Shown here piece after piece: positions 35,897 to 47,130 of a stretch of DNA of 64,000 bases. The translations under genes and the position numbers were made by a program. This stretch comes from Nocardia cyriacigeorgica (GTDB taxonomy: Bacteria; Actinomycetota; Actinomycetes; Mycobacteriales; Mycobacteriaceae), in assembly GCF_005863245.1 (NCBI RefSeq), contig NZ_VBUT01000005.1, positions 496,001 through 560,000 of the forward strand, read 5' to 3'. The notes under the pieces are model-generated. The model was not told the DNA's origin. It ran no database searches and saw nothing but the letters and a program-made list of their open reading frames with translations. Within the stretch, counting starts at the first letter, position 1, and every line of letters starts with the position of its first letter.

Positions 35897-36805
35897 ATGA
35901 ACCCCTCGAACCACGCTCACCACGCAGGCCACGGCCACCACGCGAACCATGGGGAGGCCCGCGGCGGGTCTATCGCACATGCGACCACCGCTACTCACAG
36001 CGGCCACAACGGTCACATCGACCCGAAACCCGCCCACGCCGGCCACCACTCCCACGCCGGTCATGACGCCGGCGCGTTCCCGGGCGGTCTGCTGATCACA
36101 CAGGACGGATACTCACTGGATTTGGCGGACACCCTCGTGCAACCCGGTGAGATCGAGTTCCGGTTCCGAATCCTGGGTCCCGACGGGCAGCCGGTCACCG
36201 ACTACACCCCGATCCACGACAAAGAACTGCATCTGATCGTCGCCCGCCGCGAACTGACCGGCTTCTGGCACGTACATCCCCAGCGCGCCGCCGACGGCAC
36301 CTGGTCGGTACAGCTGGACCTGCCCGAAGCAGGCGCATACCGGGTATTCACCGATATCGCCCCGCGCGAACTCGGCCGCACCATCACCCTCGGCGCGGAC
36401 CTCGCCGTCGCAGGACACTATGCACCGCTACCGATTCCGGAACCGGCTCGCACCACAGTCGTCGACGGGTACGAAGTCGAACTGGGCGGCGACCTGGTCG
36501 CCGGCGAAGGCCGGCAACTGACCCTCACCGTCCGCAAGGACGGAGCCCCGGTCACCGATCTACAGCCCTACCTCGCAGCGTTCGGCCACCTGGTCGTCCT
36601 GCGGGCCGGAGACCTGGCCTACGTCCACGTCCACCCCAACGGGGAACCCGGAGACGGTGCCACCGCCCCCGGCCCCGACATCACCTTCCACACCCTGGTC
36701 CCCGGACCGGGCGTCTACCGCCTGTTCCTCGACTTCAAACATCGCGGAACCGTACGCACCGCAGCCTTCACACTGCCCACCACTACACCCCACCGCCACC
36801 ACTGA
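35897..36805 (+). CDS. His-rich HVHP-motif protein (paralogue of the copper-operon protein)
   Basis: A 302-residue protein after ACAGGAAATTG. The first 60 residues contain about 16 His (HAHHAGHGHHANH, HAGHHSHAGHD) and no signal peptide or membrane helix. The rest is two beta-rich halves with LHLIVARRELTGFWHVHPQR and GHLVVLRAGDLAYVHVHPNG, closely similar to the protein at 26363. The C-terminus is HRHH. It therefore looks like a soluble metal-binding relative of the membrane-anchored form. The operator at 35837 indicates metal-responsive control. Confidence 0.72.
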   Translation: MNPSNHAHHAGHGHHANHGEARGGSIAHATTATHSGHNGHIDPKPAHAGHHSHAGHDAGAFPGGLLITQDGYSLDLADTLVQPGEIEFRFRILGPDGQPVTDYTPIHDKELHLIVARRELTGFWHVHPQRAADGTWSVQLDLPEAGAYRVFTDIAPRELGRTITLGADLAVAGHYAPLPIPEPARTTVVDGYEVELGGDLVAGEGRQLTLTVRKDGAPVTDLQPYLAAFGHLVVLRAGDLAYVHVHPNGEPGDGATAPGPDITFHTLVPGPGVYRLFLDFKHRGTVRTAAFTLPTTTPHRHH

Positions 36806-36883
36806 CAACAGAAGCCAGCTACAGACGTTGTCGCCGCCGACCGCACAGATAGGCCGCACCGACATCGACGAGAAGAGGCGGAC

Positions 36884-37273
36884 ATGCAGCATCTGGGACG
36901 GCTGCGGATAGCGCTCCTGCTGACCGGCATCGCGTTCATCGCCGGGGTATATCCATTGATCCATCTGTGGCCCGCAGGTTTCCGCTGGCAGCCTGCACAG
37001 CCCGAGTACGAGCAGATGATCGCGGTAATCTACGCAGTACTCGGAGTCTTCTTGATCCGGGCCTCCCGCCACCCACTGGGTCACCTGTCCCTCATCTGGT
37101 TCACGGTGTGGTCGAGCCTGGCCCACGCCGCTGTCATGACCTGGCATGCCGCGCGCGCCCCAACCGAATGGCAGCACCTGGCGGGTGATGTCCCCGTGCT
37201 GATACTTATAGCGATCACCCTGGCGATGCTGACGCCGCACGGCAATACGGTGCCTGCGGAGAACCGTGAGTAG
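36884..37273 (+). CDS. DUF6632-like small membrane protein
   Basis: A 129-residue protein with four hydrophobic helices: IALLLTGIAFIAGVYPLIHL, EQMIAVIYAVLGVFLIRA, HLSLIWFTVWSSLAHAAVM and VPVLILIAITLAML. The HPLGHLSLIWFTVWSS core fits DUF6632. Conserved His residues sit near helix ends. It is downstream of the His-rich protein on the same strand, 78 bases away, probably in the same transcript. The function is unknown. Confidence 0.68.
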   Translation: MQHLGRLRIALLLTGIAFIAGVYPLIHLWPAGFRWQPAQPEYEQMIAVIYAVLGVFLIRASRHPLGHLSLIWFTVWSSLAHAAVMTWHAARAPTEWQHLAGDVPVLILIAITLAMLTPHGNTVPAENRE

Positions 37274-37371
37274 CCTGATCCGCCTGGCGCCGGAGGGCAG
37301 GCGCGCCGCGGCCGACCGGTGGTAGCGCGGACGACGACAACAGCGGGACCGAGCCCGCCATCATGGTCGAG

Positions 37372-37776
37372 TCAGGCAGCTGAGTCGAGGGTTTCGAGTG
37401 CGGCGGCCAAGCGGGCCCCAGCGTCCGCGGCGACCGGGCGGAGTCGTGGGTCGCTGGTGACTTCGACCATGAGTTCCGGATTCATGGCTTCGACGCGTAT
37501 CAGTCCGGTGTCGTGAGGGTCGCTGCGTACGACGACGTTGCAGGGCAGCAGTAACCCGATCTGGCGATCGATCCCTACCGCCTGCTGCGCCAGCGGCGGA
37601 TTGCAGGCACCGAGGATGCGGTAGTTCTCCATGTCGTGGCCGAGTTTGGCCTTCAACGTGGCGGCCATATCGATGTCGGTGAGGATCCCGAAACCTTGCC
37701 CGGCCAAGGCTTCCCGGACCGCGTCCACGGCCTCGTCGAAGCCGGTGTGCAGTGTGGTCGACAGGGCGATTTCCAT
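37372..37776 (-). CDS. DUF302 family protein
   Basis: A 134-residue protein from ATG 37776. It has STTLHTGFDEAVDAVREALA, FGILTDIDMAATLKAKLG, YRILGACNPPLAQQA and GLLLPCNVVVR, the DUF302 pattern with two conserved Cys (GACNP and LPCNV). DUF302 proteins often accompany metal or sulfur stress genes. It is the last gene of the leftward group that begins with the CsoR-like repressor. Confidence 0.85.
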   Translation of the reverse strand: MEIALSTTLHTGFDEAVDAVREALAGQGFGILTDIDMAATLKAKLGHDMENYRILGACNPPLAQQAVGIDRQIGLLLPCNVVVRSDPHDTGLIRVEAMNPELMVEVTSDPRLRPVAADAGARLAAALETLDSAA

Positions 37777-37806
37777 GACGTAAAGCACCTTTCCTCGGCT
37801 GAGTTG

Positions 37807-38049
37807 TCAGGCGTGGCCGGGTGGGCAGACCCCGGAGGTGACGCCCGCGCGGCGCATGAGCAGAGTGGCCGGGCACCAGCCGACCGCGCTGTAGAGAAGT
37901 AGGTTGGCTCCCACCAGCGCCGGAACGATCAGCCACCATGCCGATATCGTCGCGGCCGCCACGGTACCGGCCAGGACCAGCGTCCCGGCCAGCAGCGGTA
38001 CCAACCGGGCGATGGTCCAGCCCCTATCGGTCAACGGTGAGCTCGGCAT
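37807..38049 (-). CDS. DUF2892-type small membrane protein
   Basis: An 80-residue protein with two hydrophobic helices (LVPLLAGTLVLAGTVAAA, WWLIVPALVGANLLLYSAV) and the DUF2892 end GWCPATLLMRRAGV, with its CP. Relatives are membrane parts of rhodanese-like (YgaP) proteins. Sits between the CsoR-like and DUF302 genes in one unit, which links the unit to sulfur or metal-thiol chemistry. Confidence 0.8.
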   Translation of the reverse strand: MPSSPLTDRGWTIARLVPLLAGTLVLAGTVAAATISAWWLIVPALVGANLLLYSAVGWCPATLLMRRAGVTSGVCPPGHA

Positions 38050-38088
38050 GTCGTCCTTTCTGGGTCCGCCTTCATCGGTACCCGTGGT

Positions 38089-40570
<2,482 letters not shown>

Positions 40571-40612
40571 GTTCCTCCGCCTCTCCGGTCGAGCTCGGCA
40601 AAAGCCTCACTT

Positions 40613-40628
40613 ATACCCCCCGGGGTAT
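40613..40628. promoter_or_regulatory. CsoR-family operator, mmpL-proximal
   Basis: ATACCCCCCGGGGTAT is a 16-base palindrome, 43 bases before the MmpL start at 40570. Confidence 0.87.
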
Positions 40629-40648
40629 TATCTTCACTGCTCGAATAT

Positions 40649-40664
40649 ATACCCCCTGGGGTAT
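40649..40664. promoter_or_regulatory. CsoR-family operator, second copy
   Basis: ATACCCCCTGGGGTAT is identical to the site at 38391. Its centre is 36 bases from the first copy, so both could be bound on nearly the same DNA face. Confidence 0.87.
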
Positions 40665-40890
40665 TCACTGGTGCGACTCTCACCACAGCGAGCGACAAGC
40701 AGGCCGCGCCGACGGTGAGCCGAGGTCGAATCGGAATCCGAGCATGAGCGACCACCAGGCGATTAGCGGCCGGCAAGTCGGCAGGGGAAAATGTTGGCTT
40801 CGCCCCGGCCGAAGGCGGTCACTCGTGTGTTGTCACCGCACGGCGCCGAGCTCCGACGTCACTGCAGGGGCCGACGCAGGCCGGTGAGAG

Positions 40891-41376
40891 ATGCTCAGTA
40901 GGATCGCCGCCGTGGTCAGCGTCGCCTCTCCTGCACGGCGAGCCGGATTACTTCGGCTCGGTGTGATGCTGGCGGCGCTGATAGGGATCGCGCTCGTCCA
41001 GAGCGGGCATTGCCGTGCGGGCGACACGATGGGCATGTCGATGGCGGGCCCGGCCGATCACAGTGTTTCCCAGGTGGTGTCGACACCGCAGCCCGACGCC
41101 TCGCAGGAAACACTCCATCATGACCGCGGCGCGGCGGTGATACCGGTGACCGGGGCGCTTGCTGTGGGAGTGGTGGATCTCGGGCCCATGCCACCGGCCG
41201 GGATAACGATGGCCTGCCTGGCGATGTTCTTGGCGCTGCTGGCAGCAACCGTGCATTTGGCGCGCGGCAGCGAGGTCTCCCTCGTGCGTTGCGCGTTTCC
41301 ACGGTCCGGTCGGCGGTTCACGGGTGCACTCCCGCGCCCGCCCAACCTCACCGAACTCTGCGTGATGCGGACGTAA
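40891..41376 (+). CDS. DUF6153-like membrane protein with His/Met loop
   Basis: A 161-residue protein. A helix (LGVMLAALIGIALVQSG) is followed by an outside segment with HCRAGDTMGMSMAGPADHS and TLHHDRG, then a second helix (GITMACLAMFLALLAATVHL). The Met/His loop suggests metal binding. Its 5' end is the intact source of the decayed fragment at 31721. It precedes a TauE-cupredoxin fusion gene by 107 bases on the same strand. DUF6153 assignment is by topology and lengths only. Confidence 0.55.
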   Translation: MLSRIAAVVSVASPARRAGLLRLGVMLAALIGIALVQSGHCRAGDTMGMSMAGPADHSVSQVVSTPQPDASQETLHHDRGAAVIPVTGALAVGVVDLGPMPPAGITMACLAMFLALLAATVHLARGSEVSLVRCAFPRSGRRFTGALPRPPNLTELCVMRT

Positions 41377-41483
41377 ACGGGCGGACAGCGGGTCGTCACT
41401 CGACGAACCGCCGGCCCCGACGCCCCTGGCGTCGAGGGGCACTTTCGCCTGTCCATGCTCTTCCTCACGCAGGAGTACCTTTC

Positions 41484-42515
41484 GTGAATCTTGTTGCTGT
41501 GCTCGCTACCGGCCTATTCGCCGGAGGCGTCTCATGTGCCGCCGTTCAAGGCGGACTGCTGACCGGGATGATCGCCCGCCAGCGCACCACTACGCCCGCC
41601 CCGCCGCGCCGAATATGGGCGCGGGTCGGTGAAGACCTCACTCCGGTCGCCGGTTTCCTGATCGGGAAACTGGTCTCACACACTCTGCTCGGCGCCGCGC
41701 TCGGCGGGCTGGGCAGTGCTGTTCAGCTGTCGGTCGCCGCGCGCACCTGGCTGCAGATCGGGGCCGGGCTGCTGATCATCGTTTTCGCTCTCGCTCAGCT
41801 CGGAGTGCCCGGTTTCCGCAAGATCGTCATCGAACCACCGGCCTCCTGGATGCGGGTCGTGCGCAAAGGCGCCCGTTTGCAGACCGCGGTCGCGCCGGCG
41901 CTGCTCGGTGTCCTGACGATCCTGTTGCCGTGCGGGGTCACTCTGTCGGTCGAGGCGTTGGCCCTGGCTTCTGGATCGCCGTGGCAGGGCGCGGCGATCA
42001 TGGCCGTGTTCGTGCTCGGCACCGGTCCGCTGTTCGTTGTCCTCGGGTATGTGGTCAGAGTTGCGGCCGGGGCGTGGCGTGGCCGCCTGGCGGTCGCGAC
42101 TGGAGTGCTGGTTCTGGGTATGGGTCTCTACACCCTCAACGGTGGTCTCGAACTGGCTGGATCGCCGCTGGCGGCGGGGCGACTCGCCGATACGTTCACA
42201 ACTGGGCCGGCTCCGGCGGACGCCTCGGCAGCGATTGTCGCCGACGGAGTGCAGACGGTGACCATCACCGCACGTACAAACGCCTACGCGCCCGACCACG
42301 TCGCGGTCAAAGCAGGATTGCCGACCACGCTCGTCGTCGAGACCGACGGCACTCAGGGCTGTATTCGCTCCTTGGTCATACCCCGCCTGGGCATCCAGGA
42401 AATTCTGCCCGTGACCGGAGAAACCCGAATCGATCTCGGTGTCCTGGAACCCGGGCGCCTCGATTACGCCTGCGGCATGGGCATGTACACCGGCCTGCTC
42501 ACCATCGACCGATAA
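41484..42515 (+). CDS. TauE/DsbD-like transporter fused to a cupredoxin domain
   Basis: The GTG at 41484 has AGGAG upstream. The 343-residue protein has six hydrophobic helices with VSCAAVQGG and LLPCGVTLSVEALAL, the Cys-bearing motifs of the TauE/CcdA-DsbD superfamily, then a C-terminal cupredoxin-like domain (TVTITARTNAYAPDHVAVKA, TLVVETDGTQGC, DYACGMGMYTG). The final Cys and Met fit copper ligands. Such fusions occur in copper-handling clusters and may move electrons or copper across the membrane. The CopZ-like gene follows 10 bases downstream. Confidence 0.8.
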   Translation: MNLVAVLATGLFAGGVSCAAVQGGLLTGMIARQRTTTPAPPRRIWARVGEDLTPVAGFLIGKLVSHTLLGAALGGLGSAVQLSVAARTWLQIGAGLLIIVFALAQLGVPGFRKIVIEPPASWMRVVRKGARLQTAVAPALLGVLTILLPCGVTLSVEALALASGSPWQGAAIMAVFVLGTGPLFVVLGYVVRVAAGAWRGRLAVATGVLVLGMGLYTLNGGLELAGSPLAAGRLADTFTTGPAPADASAAIVADGVQTVTITARTNAYAPDHVAVKAGLPTTLVVETDGTQGCIRSLVIPRLGIQEILPVTGETRIDLGVLEPGRLDYACGMGMYTGLLTIDR

Positions 42516-42525
42516 GGATCATCCG

Positions 42526-42738
42526 TTGCCCATATTCACATTCCGCGTCGAGGGCATGCATTGCGGCAGCTGCTCACTGCTGGTCGACGACACCCTCGAA
42601 GACCTCCCCGGTGTCCTCAGCAGCCAGACCTCGGTGAAGAAACAGCAATCGACCGTAGACCTCGACCTCACCCACACCAGCCCCGAACAGGTGGTCACCG
42701 CAATCGCCGAACTCGGCTACACAGCATCGCTGGTATAG
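42526..42738 (+). CDS. HMA-domain metal chaperone (CopZ-like, TTG start)
   Basis: A 70-residue HMA domain read from TTG 42526, with AAGGA about seven bases upstream; no ATG or GTG is suitably placed. It has FRVEGMHCGSCSLLVDDTLE and ends AIAELGYTASLV. The GMHCGSC motif is the metal-binding CxxC. It directly follows the TauE-cupredoxin gene and probably delivers Cu(I) to it. This is the third stand-alone CopZ-like chaperone in the window. Confidence 0.85.
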   Translation: MPIFTFRVEGMHCGSCSLLVDDTLEDLPGVLSSQTSVKKQQSTVDLDLTHTSPEQVVTAIAELGYTASLV

Positions 42739-43031
42739 GCCAACCCCCCGATCGGCTGCCCGGCCGCGGCACCGGCTTCAGCCCGCCAGGGCAAGAGCGA
42801 ACCTTTCCGCGGCCGGGAGCCGACCGAAGTACCAGGTGCGGCTGAGATGGCCGACGTCGGCGGTCGCCTAGTGCCGGAGGTCGTACAGGTTCCACCCGTC
42901 ACCAGCCCGGTAGTCAGGCGTTCGCGGCCTCGCCGGCGGTGATCGGTTCCGGACGGGACGGGCAACCTCACCGGTCCGACTCGCCACAGATAATGGGCCG
43001 CTATTCGACGCGAGCGCAGGAGGCGGTGAAG

Positions 43032-43379
43032 TTATGCCGCCGTTTGTAGGAGCGCGTCGAGGTCCGGCGGCGTTGGCATGGTTTGGCGGAGGCCGACGTG
43101 GGCACGGCCGGTGTTGCCTTCGGGGGCGAGGCCGGCCAGTGATCCGGGTGCGGCGACGATAATCCGTACCACTTGGCCGAGGGCTTCGCGACGGTCGCGC
43201 TGGCGCACGGCGAGGGTGAACATGGCGATGTGGTTGCGGGTGTGCAGCCAGGGGTCGGGTTGGGACAGGATGTGTGCGCATTCCAGGTGGGTCCAGCGTT
43301 GTTCGGGGTCGGGTGTGGTCTTCGCCGCGAGCATTTCCTCGTGGTAGCGGGCGCGTGCGGCGGGCGGAATGGTCGGCAT
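43032..43379 (-). CDS. DUF3703 family protein
   Basis: A 115-residue protein from ATG 43379, preceded by GAAAGGAC. It has RYHEEMLAAKTTPDPEQRW, HLECAHILSQ, HTRNHIAMFTLAVRQRDRRE and GNTGRAHVGLRQTMPTPPDL, the DUF3703 signature. No membrane helix. It is the last gene of the leftward cmtR unit, 45 bases downstream of a sterol-desaturase-like gene. DUF3703 genes often neighbour fatty-acid hydroxylase-like genes, but the function is not known to me. The 42739-43031 gap holds no gene I can support. Confidence 0.82.
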   Translation of the reverse strand: MPTIPPAARARYHEEMLAAKTTPDPEQRWTHLECAHILSQPDPWLHTRNHIAMFTLAVRQRDRREALGQVVRIIVAAPGSLAGLAPEGNTGRAHVGLRQTMPTPPDLDALLQTAA

Positions 43380-43423
43380 GGCCAGTCCTTTCGAAGGGTT
43401 GATGTGTCCTGTGGAATCGGTGG

Positions 43424-44344
43424 TCAGGCTGTCCTGACCTGTTCGCCGGTCCCCGGCGTACTGCTGGTGTCGGGAGCGAAGTGGCAGGCGCCGTGGCGGG
43501 TGAAGGGTTCGGCGAGCTGGGCGAGGTAGCGGGTGGGGTAGTCGGGCTTGGCGGCCATGCCGAGGTCTGCGCTGGTGAAGCGCTGGTGGGGGTCGTAACT
43601 GTAGGTACGGAGTAGGTGGTCCCAGATGAGGGTGAACAGTCCGAAGTTGACGTCGCCGATGCCGGCCCATTTGAGGTGGTGGAAGCGGTGGCCTTCGTTC
43701 AGGGCGAGGATGTGTTTGAACGGTCCGATGCGGTAGTCGGCGTTGGAGTGTTGCAGCAGCAGTTGCACCGCCACAGCCAGCGACAGTGCGGCGGCGACCG
43801 GGACCGGGACCCCGGCGAGCAGTAGCGGGGTGACGCCGGCGGTCATTTCGAGGGTTTGATGCAGAGGGTGTTTCATCAGGCCGTTGAGCCCGTAGAAGCG
43901 GGTGACGCTGTGGTGCACGGCGTGGAACCGCCACAGGATCCCGATTTTGTGGCTGGCGTAGTGGGCCAGGGTGATCCCGAGGTCGGCGACCAAGACCGCG
44001 AGTAACACCTGCACCACGAACGGCCAACTGCCCGGCCAGATCCCGTCCCCGGGGATGAGCGCGGCCAGGGCGGGGATCGCGGCGACGCTGGCGAGGATGA
44101 GGGTTTCGTTGACGAAGCTGTGGGCGGTGTCGCGGCCGGCATCGCCGCGGGAGGTGTTCCAAGACCTTTGGTAAGGCAGTAGGTGTTCGGCGGTGAACGA
44201 CACAGCGACCGCGACAGCGAGCAAGACGATCAACAAGAGCTTGTTGGCGCCGGTAGCGGCCAGGGCGATGCCGGCGCCGTTGACGGCGAGCAGCATGAAC
44301 GGGGCGTAGCCGTAGCGGATGAGCGGACGGACGAGCGTAAACAT
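43424..44344 (-). CDS. Sterol desaturase / fatty-acid hydroxylase family membrane enzyme
   Basis: A 306-residue protein with four to six hydrophobic helices and the three-His-box diiron pattern: HYASHKIG, FHAVHHSVTRFYG with KHPLHQTLE, and HSNADYRIG with GHRFHHLKW. These enzymes oxidise lipid C-H bonds. It follows the AraC gene by 43 bases on the same strand, so it belongs to the cmtR-ATPase transcript. A membrane-lipid change as part of the metal response is an inference from this context. Confidence 0.87.
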   Translation of the reverse strand: MFTLVRPLIRYGYAPFMLLAVNGAGIALAATGANKLLLIVLLAVAVAVSFTAEHLLPYQRSWNTSRGDAGRDTAHSFVNETLILASVAAIPALAALIPGDGIWPGSWPFVVQVLLAVLVADLGITLAHYASHKIGILWRFHAVHHSVTRFYGLNGLMKHPLHQTLEMTAGVTPLLLAGVPVPVAAALSLAVAVQLLLQHSNADYRIGPFKHILALNEGHRFHHLKWAGIGDVNFGLFTLIWDHLLRTYSYDPHQRFTSADLGMAAKPDYPTRYLAQLAEPFTRHGACHFAPDTSSTPGTGEQVRTA

Positions 44345-44386
44345 GGATCCAGCCTCACGTCCGGACCGGTTGGAGGCTTGAAGAAA

Positions 44387-45166
44387 TCAGCCGACTTGGC
44401 CGGCGGTGCCCGGCTCTGGTCGCCAGCCGGTGGCGATCAGTGCCGCGGTGGGAGTGATGCCGATCAGCTCACGGCAGGTGCGGGTGAGGTGGGCGCTGTC
44501 GGCGAACCCGACGCTGTGCGCGGCTGCGGTCAGCGAACCACCTGCGCGCACGACAGCGAAAGCCTGATGCAGGCGGGTCCAGCGCCGCCACGCCGCATAG
44601 GGCAACCCGACCTCCTGGGTGAACACATGCGATAGGCGGCTGCCCGAAATCCCCACCCGGGCAGCGAGTTCACCCAGCGCGGGCGGGCCACCCGGCCACT
44701 CAGCCGCGGCACGCAGCGCGTCGGCAACGACCGGATGCGCTCGCTGCGGCCTGGCCGGGGCGGGGGTGAGCGCAAGTGCCGGCGGGCGCGGGCAGCCGGC
44801 GGCCACCCAGCTGTCGGCCTGATCAGCAGGCAGACCCTCCATCCGTGACACCGCCGCGCGCGCGGCGGCACTGTCGGGATCGAGGAACGCCACGAACCCC
44901 GTGGTCCCTGGTTCGGCGCTCACCTGGTGAGCGACACCGGGCGGGATGATCGCCACACCGGCGGCCGCGGTGCGCCCCGCTCTGTCAGTGAGAGTGAGCG
45001 CACCGTCGGCGACGAACAACACTTGCACCGCCGCATGTGCGTGTGCGGCCGTGTCTCCGATGCGGCCGGTGAACGCCATCAACCCCGGCGTGAACACCAC
45101 CCCACCGCGCCACCGCGCCACCGAACCCGAAGCAGGGGTGGCCGGTGGCGCGGTGGCGGCGGTCAT
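44387..45166 (-). CDS. AraC-family regulator within the cmtR operon
   Basis: A 259-residue regulator starting MTAATAPPATPASG. The N-terminal cupin has AAHAHAAVQVLFVADG and AIIPPGVAHQV. The C-terminal DNA-binding region has ALGELAARVGISGSRLSHVF and SLTAAAHSVGFADSAHLTR then ELIGITP. The start overlaps the ATPase stop by 4 bases, so it is translated with it. It may control the downstream desaturase or a distant target. Confidence 0.86.
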   Translation of the reverse strand: MTAATAPPATPASGSVARWRGGVVFTPGLMAFTGRIGDTAAHAHAAVQVLFVADGALTLTDRAGRTAAAGVAIIPPGVAHQVSAEPGTTGFVAFLDPDSAAARAAVSRMEGLPADQADSWVAAGCPRPPALALTPAPARPQRAHPVVADALRAAAEWPGGPPALGELAARVGISGSRLSHVFTQEVGLPYAAWRRWTRLHQAFAVVRAGGSLTAAAHSVGFADSAHLTRTCRELIGITPTAALIATGWRPEPGTAGQVG

Positions 45167-47130
45167 GACGGTGAACCGGCCAGTGCGGGCGAGGCTTTCA
45201 CCGCCAGGGTCGGGGCCGGGGACAGGGGTTTGGTACGGCCGGCGCGGACACCGTTGGCGATGACCACGATCTCAGCGAGCTCATGCACCAGCACCACCGC
45301 CGCCAATCCCAGCACCCCGAACAACGCCAGCGGGATCAGGATCGTGATCAACGCCAGCGACAGGCCGACGTTCTGCAGCATGATCGAGCGGGCCCGTCGC
45401 GCATGGTCCAGTGCGCGGGGCAGGTGGCGCAGATCTTCGCCCATAAGTGCGACGTCGGCGGTTTCGATGGCGACGTCGGTGCCCATGGCGCCCATCGCGA
45501 TCCCGAGATCGGCGGTGGCCAGGGCGGGTGCGTCGTTGACGCCGTCGCCCACCATCGCGGTGAACCGGCCCTGCCGCAGTTCGGTGACGATGCGGGCCTT
45601 GTCCTCCGGACGCAGATCCGCGTGCACGGTATCGATGCCCGCCTCGGCGGCCAGGGCTTCGGCGGTGCGGGTGTTGTCGCCGGTCAGCATCGACACCCGC
45701 GCTCCGCCGGCGTGCAGGCGCGCGATGACCTCGCGGGCTTCTGGGCGAAGTTCGTCGCGGACCGCGATCGCCCCGATCACCCTGGACTCGTCTTCGATTA
45801 GAACCGCAGTCGCGCCCGCGTGCTGCATGCGTTCCACGACACCGGCCAACGGCCCGGCCTCGATCCAGCCCGGACGACCCAATCGCACCGGGCGCCCATC
45901 GATGAGGCCGGTCAACCCGGCGCCCGTGACGGCTTCGACATCACCGGCGGGGGTAACAGTGTCAGCGGCGGCGAGGATGGCACGCGCGAGGGGGTGTTCA
46001 CTGCGGGATTCCAGCGCGGCCGCGACCGCCAATACCCGGTCCCGGTCGACGCCGTCGGCGGTGGCGATCTCGACGACGGCGGGGTTGTTCGCGGTCAGTG
46101 TGCCGGTCTTGTCGAGCGCGACCTGGCGGACCTTGCCCATCGCTTCCAGGGCGGCGCCGCCCTTGACCAGCACACCCAGCTTGCTCGCCGCACCGATCGC
46201 CGCGACCACAGTGACCGGCACCGAGATCGCCAGCGCACACGGCGACGCCGCGACCAGCACCACCAGCGCCCGCTCGATCCACACCACCGGATCACCGAAC
46301 ACCGCACCGATCACCGCGATCGCGGCCGCGGCGACCATGATCCCGGGAACCAGTGGTTTGGCGATCTTGTCCGCGAGGCGCTGGGCTTCGCCCTTGCGGG
46401 CCTGCTCAGCTTCCACGATCCGCACGATCCGCGCCAGGGAGTTGTCCTCGGCGGTCGTGGTGACCTCGACTTCCAGGACGCCGGTACCGTTGATCGCCCC
46501 GGCGAACACCTCCGCGCCCGGCCCAGCCTCCACTGGCACCGATTCGCCGGTGATCGCCGAAACATCCAGCGCGCTACGGCCGTCGGTGATTACCCCGTCG
46601 GTGGCCAGCCGCTCGCCCGAGCGCACAAGCATCCGGTCCCCGACCCGCAACTCCGCTGGCGCGATCACGGTCTCGGTGCCGCCGCGCAGCACGGTGGCCC
46701 GATCGGGCACTAAGTTCAGCAGGGCGCGCAGGCCGCGGCGAGTGCGTGCGACCGCGTACTCCTCCAGGCCCTCACTGATGGAGAACAGGAACGCCAGCAT
46801 CGCGGCCTCGCCGACTTCGCCGAGGATCACCGCTCCGATCGCGGCGATCGTCATCAGCGTCCCGACCCCGATCTTGCCCTTCGCCAGGCGTTTCAGGGTT
46901 GGGGGAATGAAGGTGTAAGCGCCGACAGCCAGGGCGGCGATCTCCAAGCCCAGTTCGACCGGGTGCGGGCCGCCGGTCCAGCCGACGATCAGCGCCGCGA
47001 CCAGTAGCACTCCCGCCACCGCGGCGGCCCGCAGTTCGCTGACCTCCCAGAGTTTCTCCGGCTCCCGCTCCTCGGCCTCACCGTTCTCGCCGGTGGGTTC
47101 GTCGTGGCCGCAGCCGCACGCGTCGCTCAT
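45163..47130 (-). CDS. CtpG-like heavy-metal P-type ATPase (Cd/Pb/Zn type)
   Basis: The ATG at 47130 overlaps the cmtR stop by four bases. The 655-residue protein has an N-terminal Cys/His motif (DACGCGHDE), the membrane metal site SPCALAISVPV, DKTGTLTANN, SEHPLARAIL and [12 protein letters not shown]. The CPC of copper pumps is replaced by SPC. With a CmtR-type regulator next door, Cd(II)/Pb(II) or related export is likely. The end contains LVHELAEIVVIANGVRAG. This fits the mycobacterial CtpG arrangement. Confidence 0.88.
   Translation of the reverse strand: MSDACGCGHDEPTGENGEAEEREPEKLWEVSELRAAAVAGVLLVAALIVGWTGGPHPVELGLEIAALAVGAYTFIPPTLKRLAKGKIGVGTLMTIAAIGAVILGEVGEAAMLAFLFSISEGLEEYAVARTRRGLRALLNLVPDRATVLRGGTETVIAPAELRVGDRMLVRSGERLATDGVITDGRSALDVSAITGESVPVEAGPGAEVFAGAINGTGVLEVEVTTTAEDNSLARIVRIVEAEQARKGEAQRLADKIAKPLVPGIMVAAAAIAVIGAVFGDPVVWIERALVVLVAASPCALAISVPVTVVAAIGAASKLGVLVKGGAALEAMGKVRQVALDKTGTLTANNPAVVEIATADGVDRDRVLAVAAALESRSEHPLARAILAAADTVTPAGDVEAVTGAGLTGLIDGRPVRLGRPGWIEAGPLAGVVERMQHAGATAVLIEDESRVIGAIAVRDELRPEAREVIARLHAGGARVSMLTGDNTRTAEALAAEAGIDTVHADLRPEDKARIVTELRQGRFTAMVGDGVNDAPALATADLGIAMGAMGTDVAIETADVALMGEDLRHLPRALDHARRARSIMLQNVGLSLALITILIPLALFGVLGLAAVVLVHELAEIVVIANGVRAGRTKPLSPAPTLAVKASPALAGSPS

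Larger units (their letters stand above)
40571..40890. other. Divergent promoter region between mmpL and the DUF6153-like gene
   Basis: This 320-base stretch contains no supported gene. The two operators at 40613 and 40649 lie near the MmpL side. No clear signal was found near the rightward gene at 40891. Confidence 0.5.

Noticed and set aside
42868..43000. Minus-strand peptide ending GWNLYDLRH, resembling the R-x-x-H end of tyrosine recombinases
   Set aside because: Only a few residues match, a stop follows at once and no other recombinase motifs are present nearby.
44927..46918. + strand 663-codon ORF opposite the CtpG-like ATPase
   Set aside because: Ser/Arg/Thr-rich antisense shadow of a clear ATPase gene.
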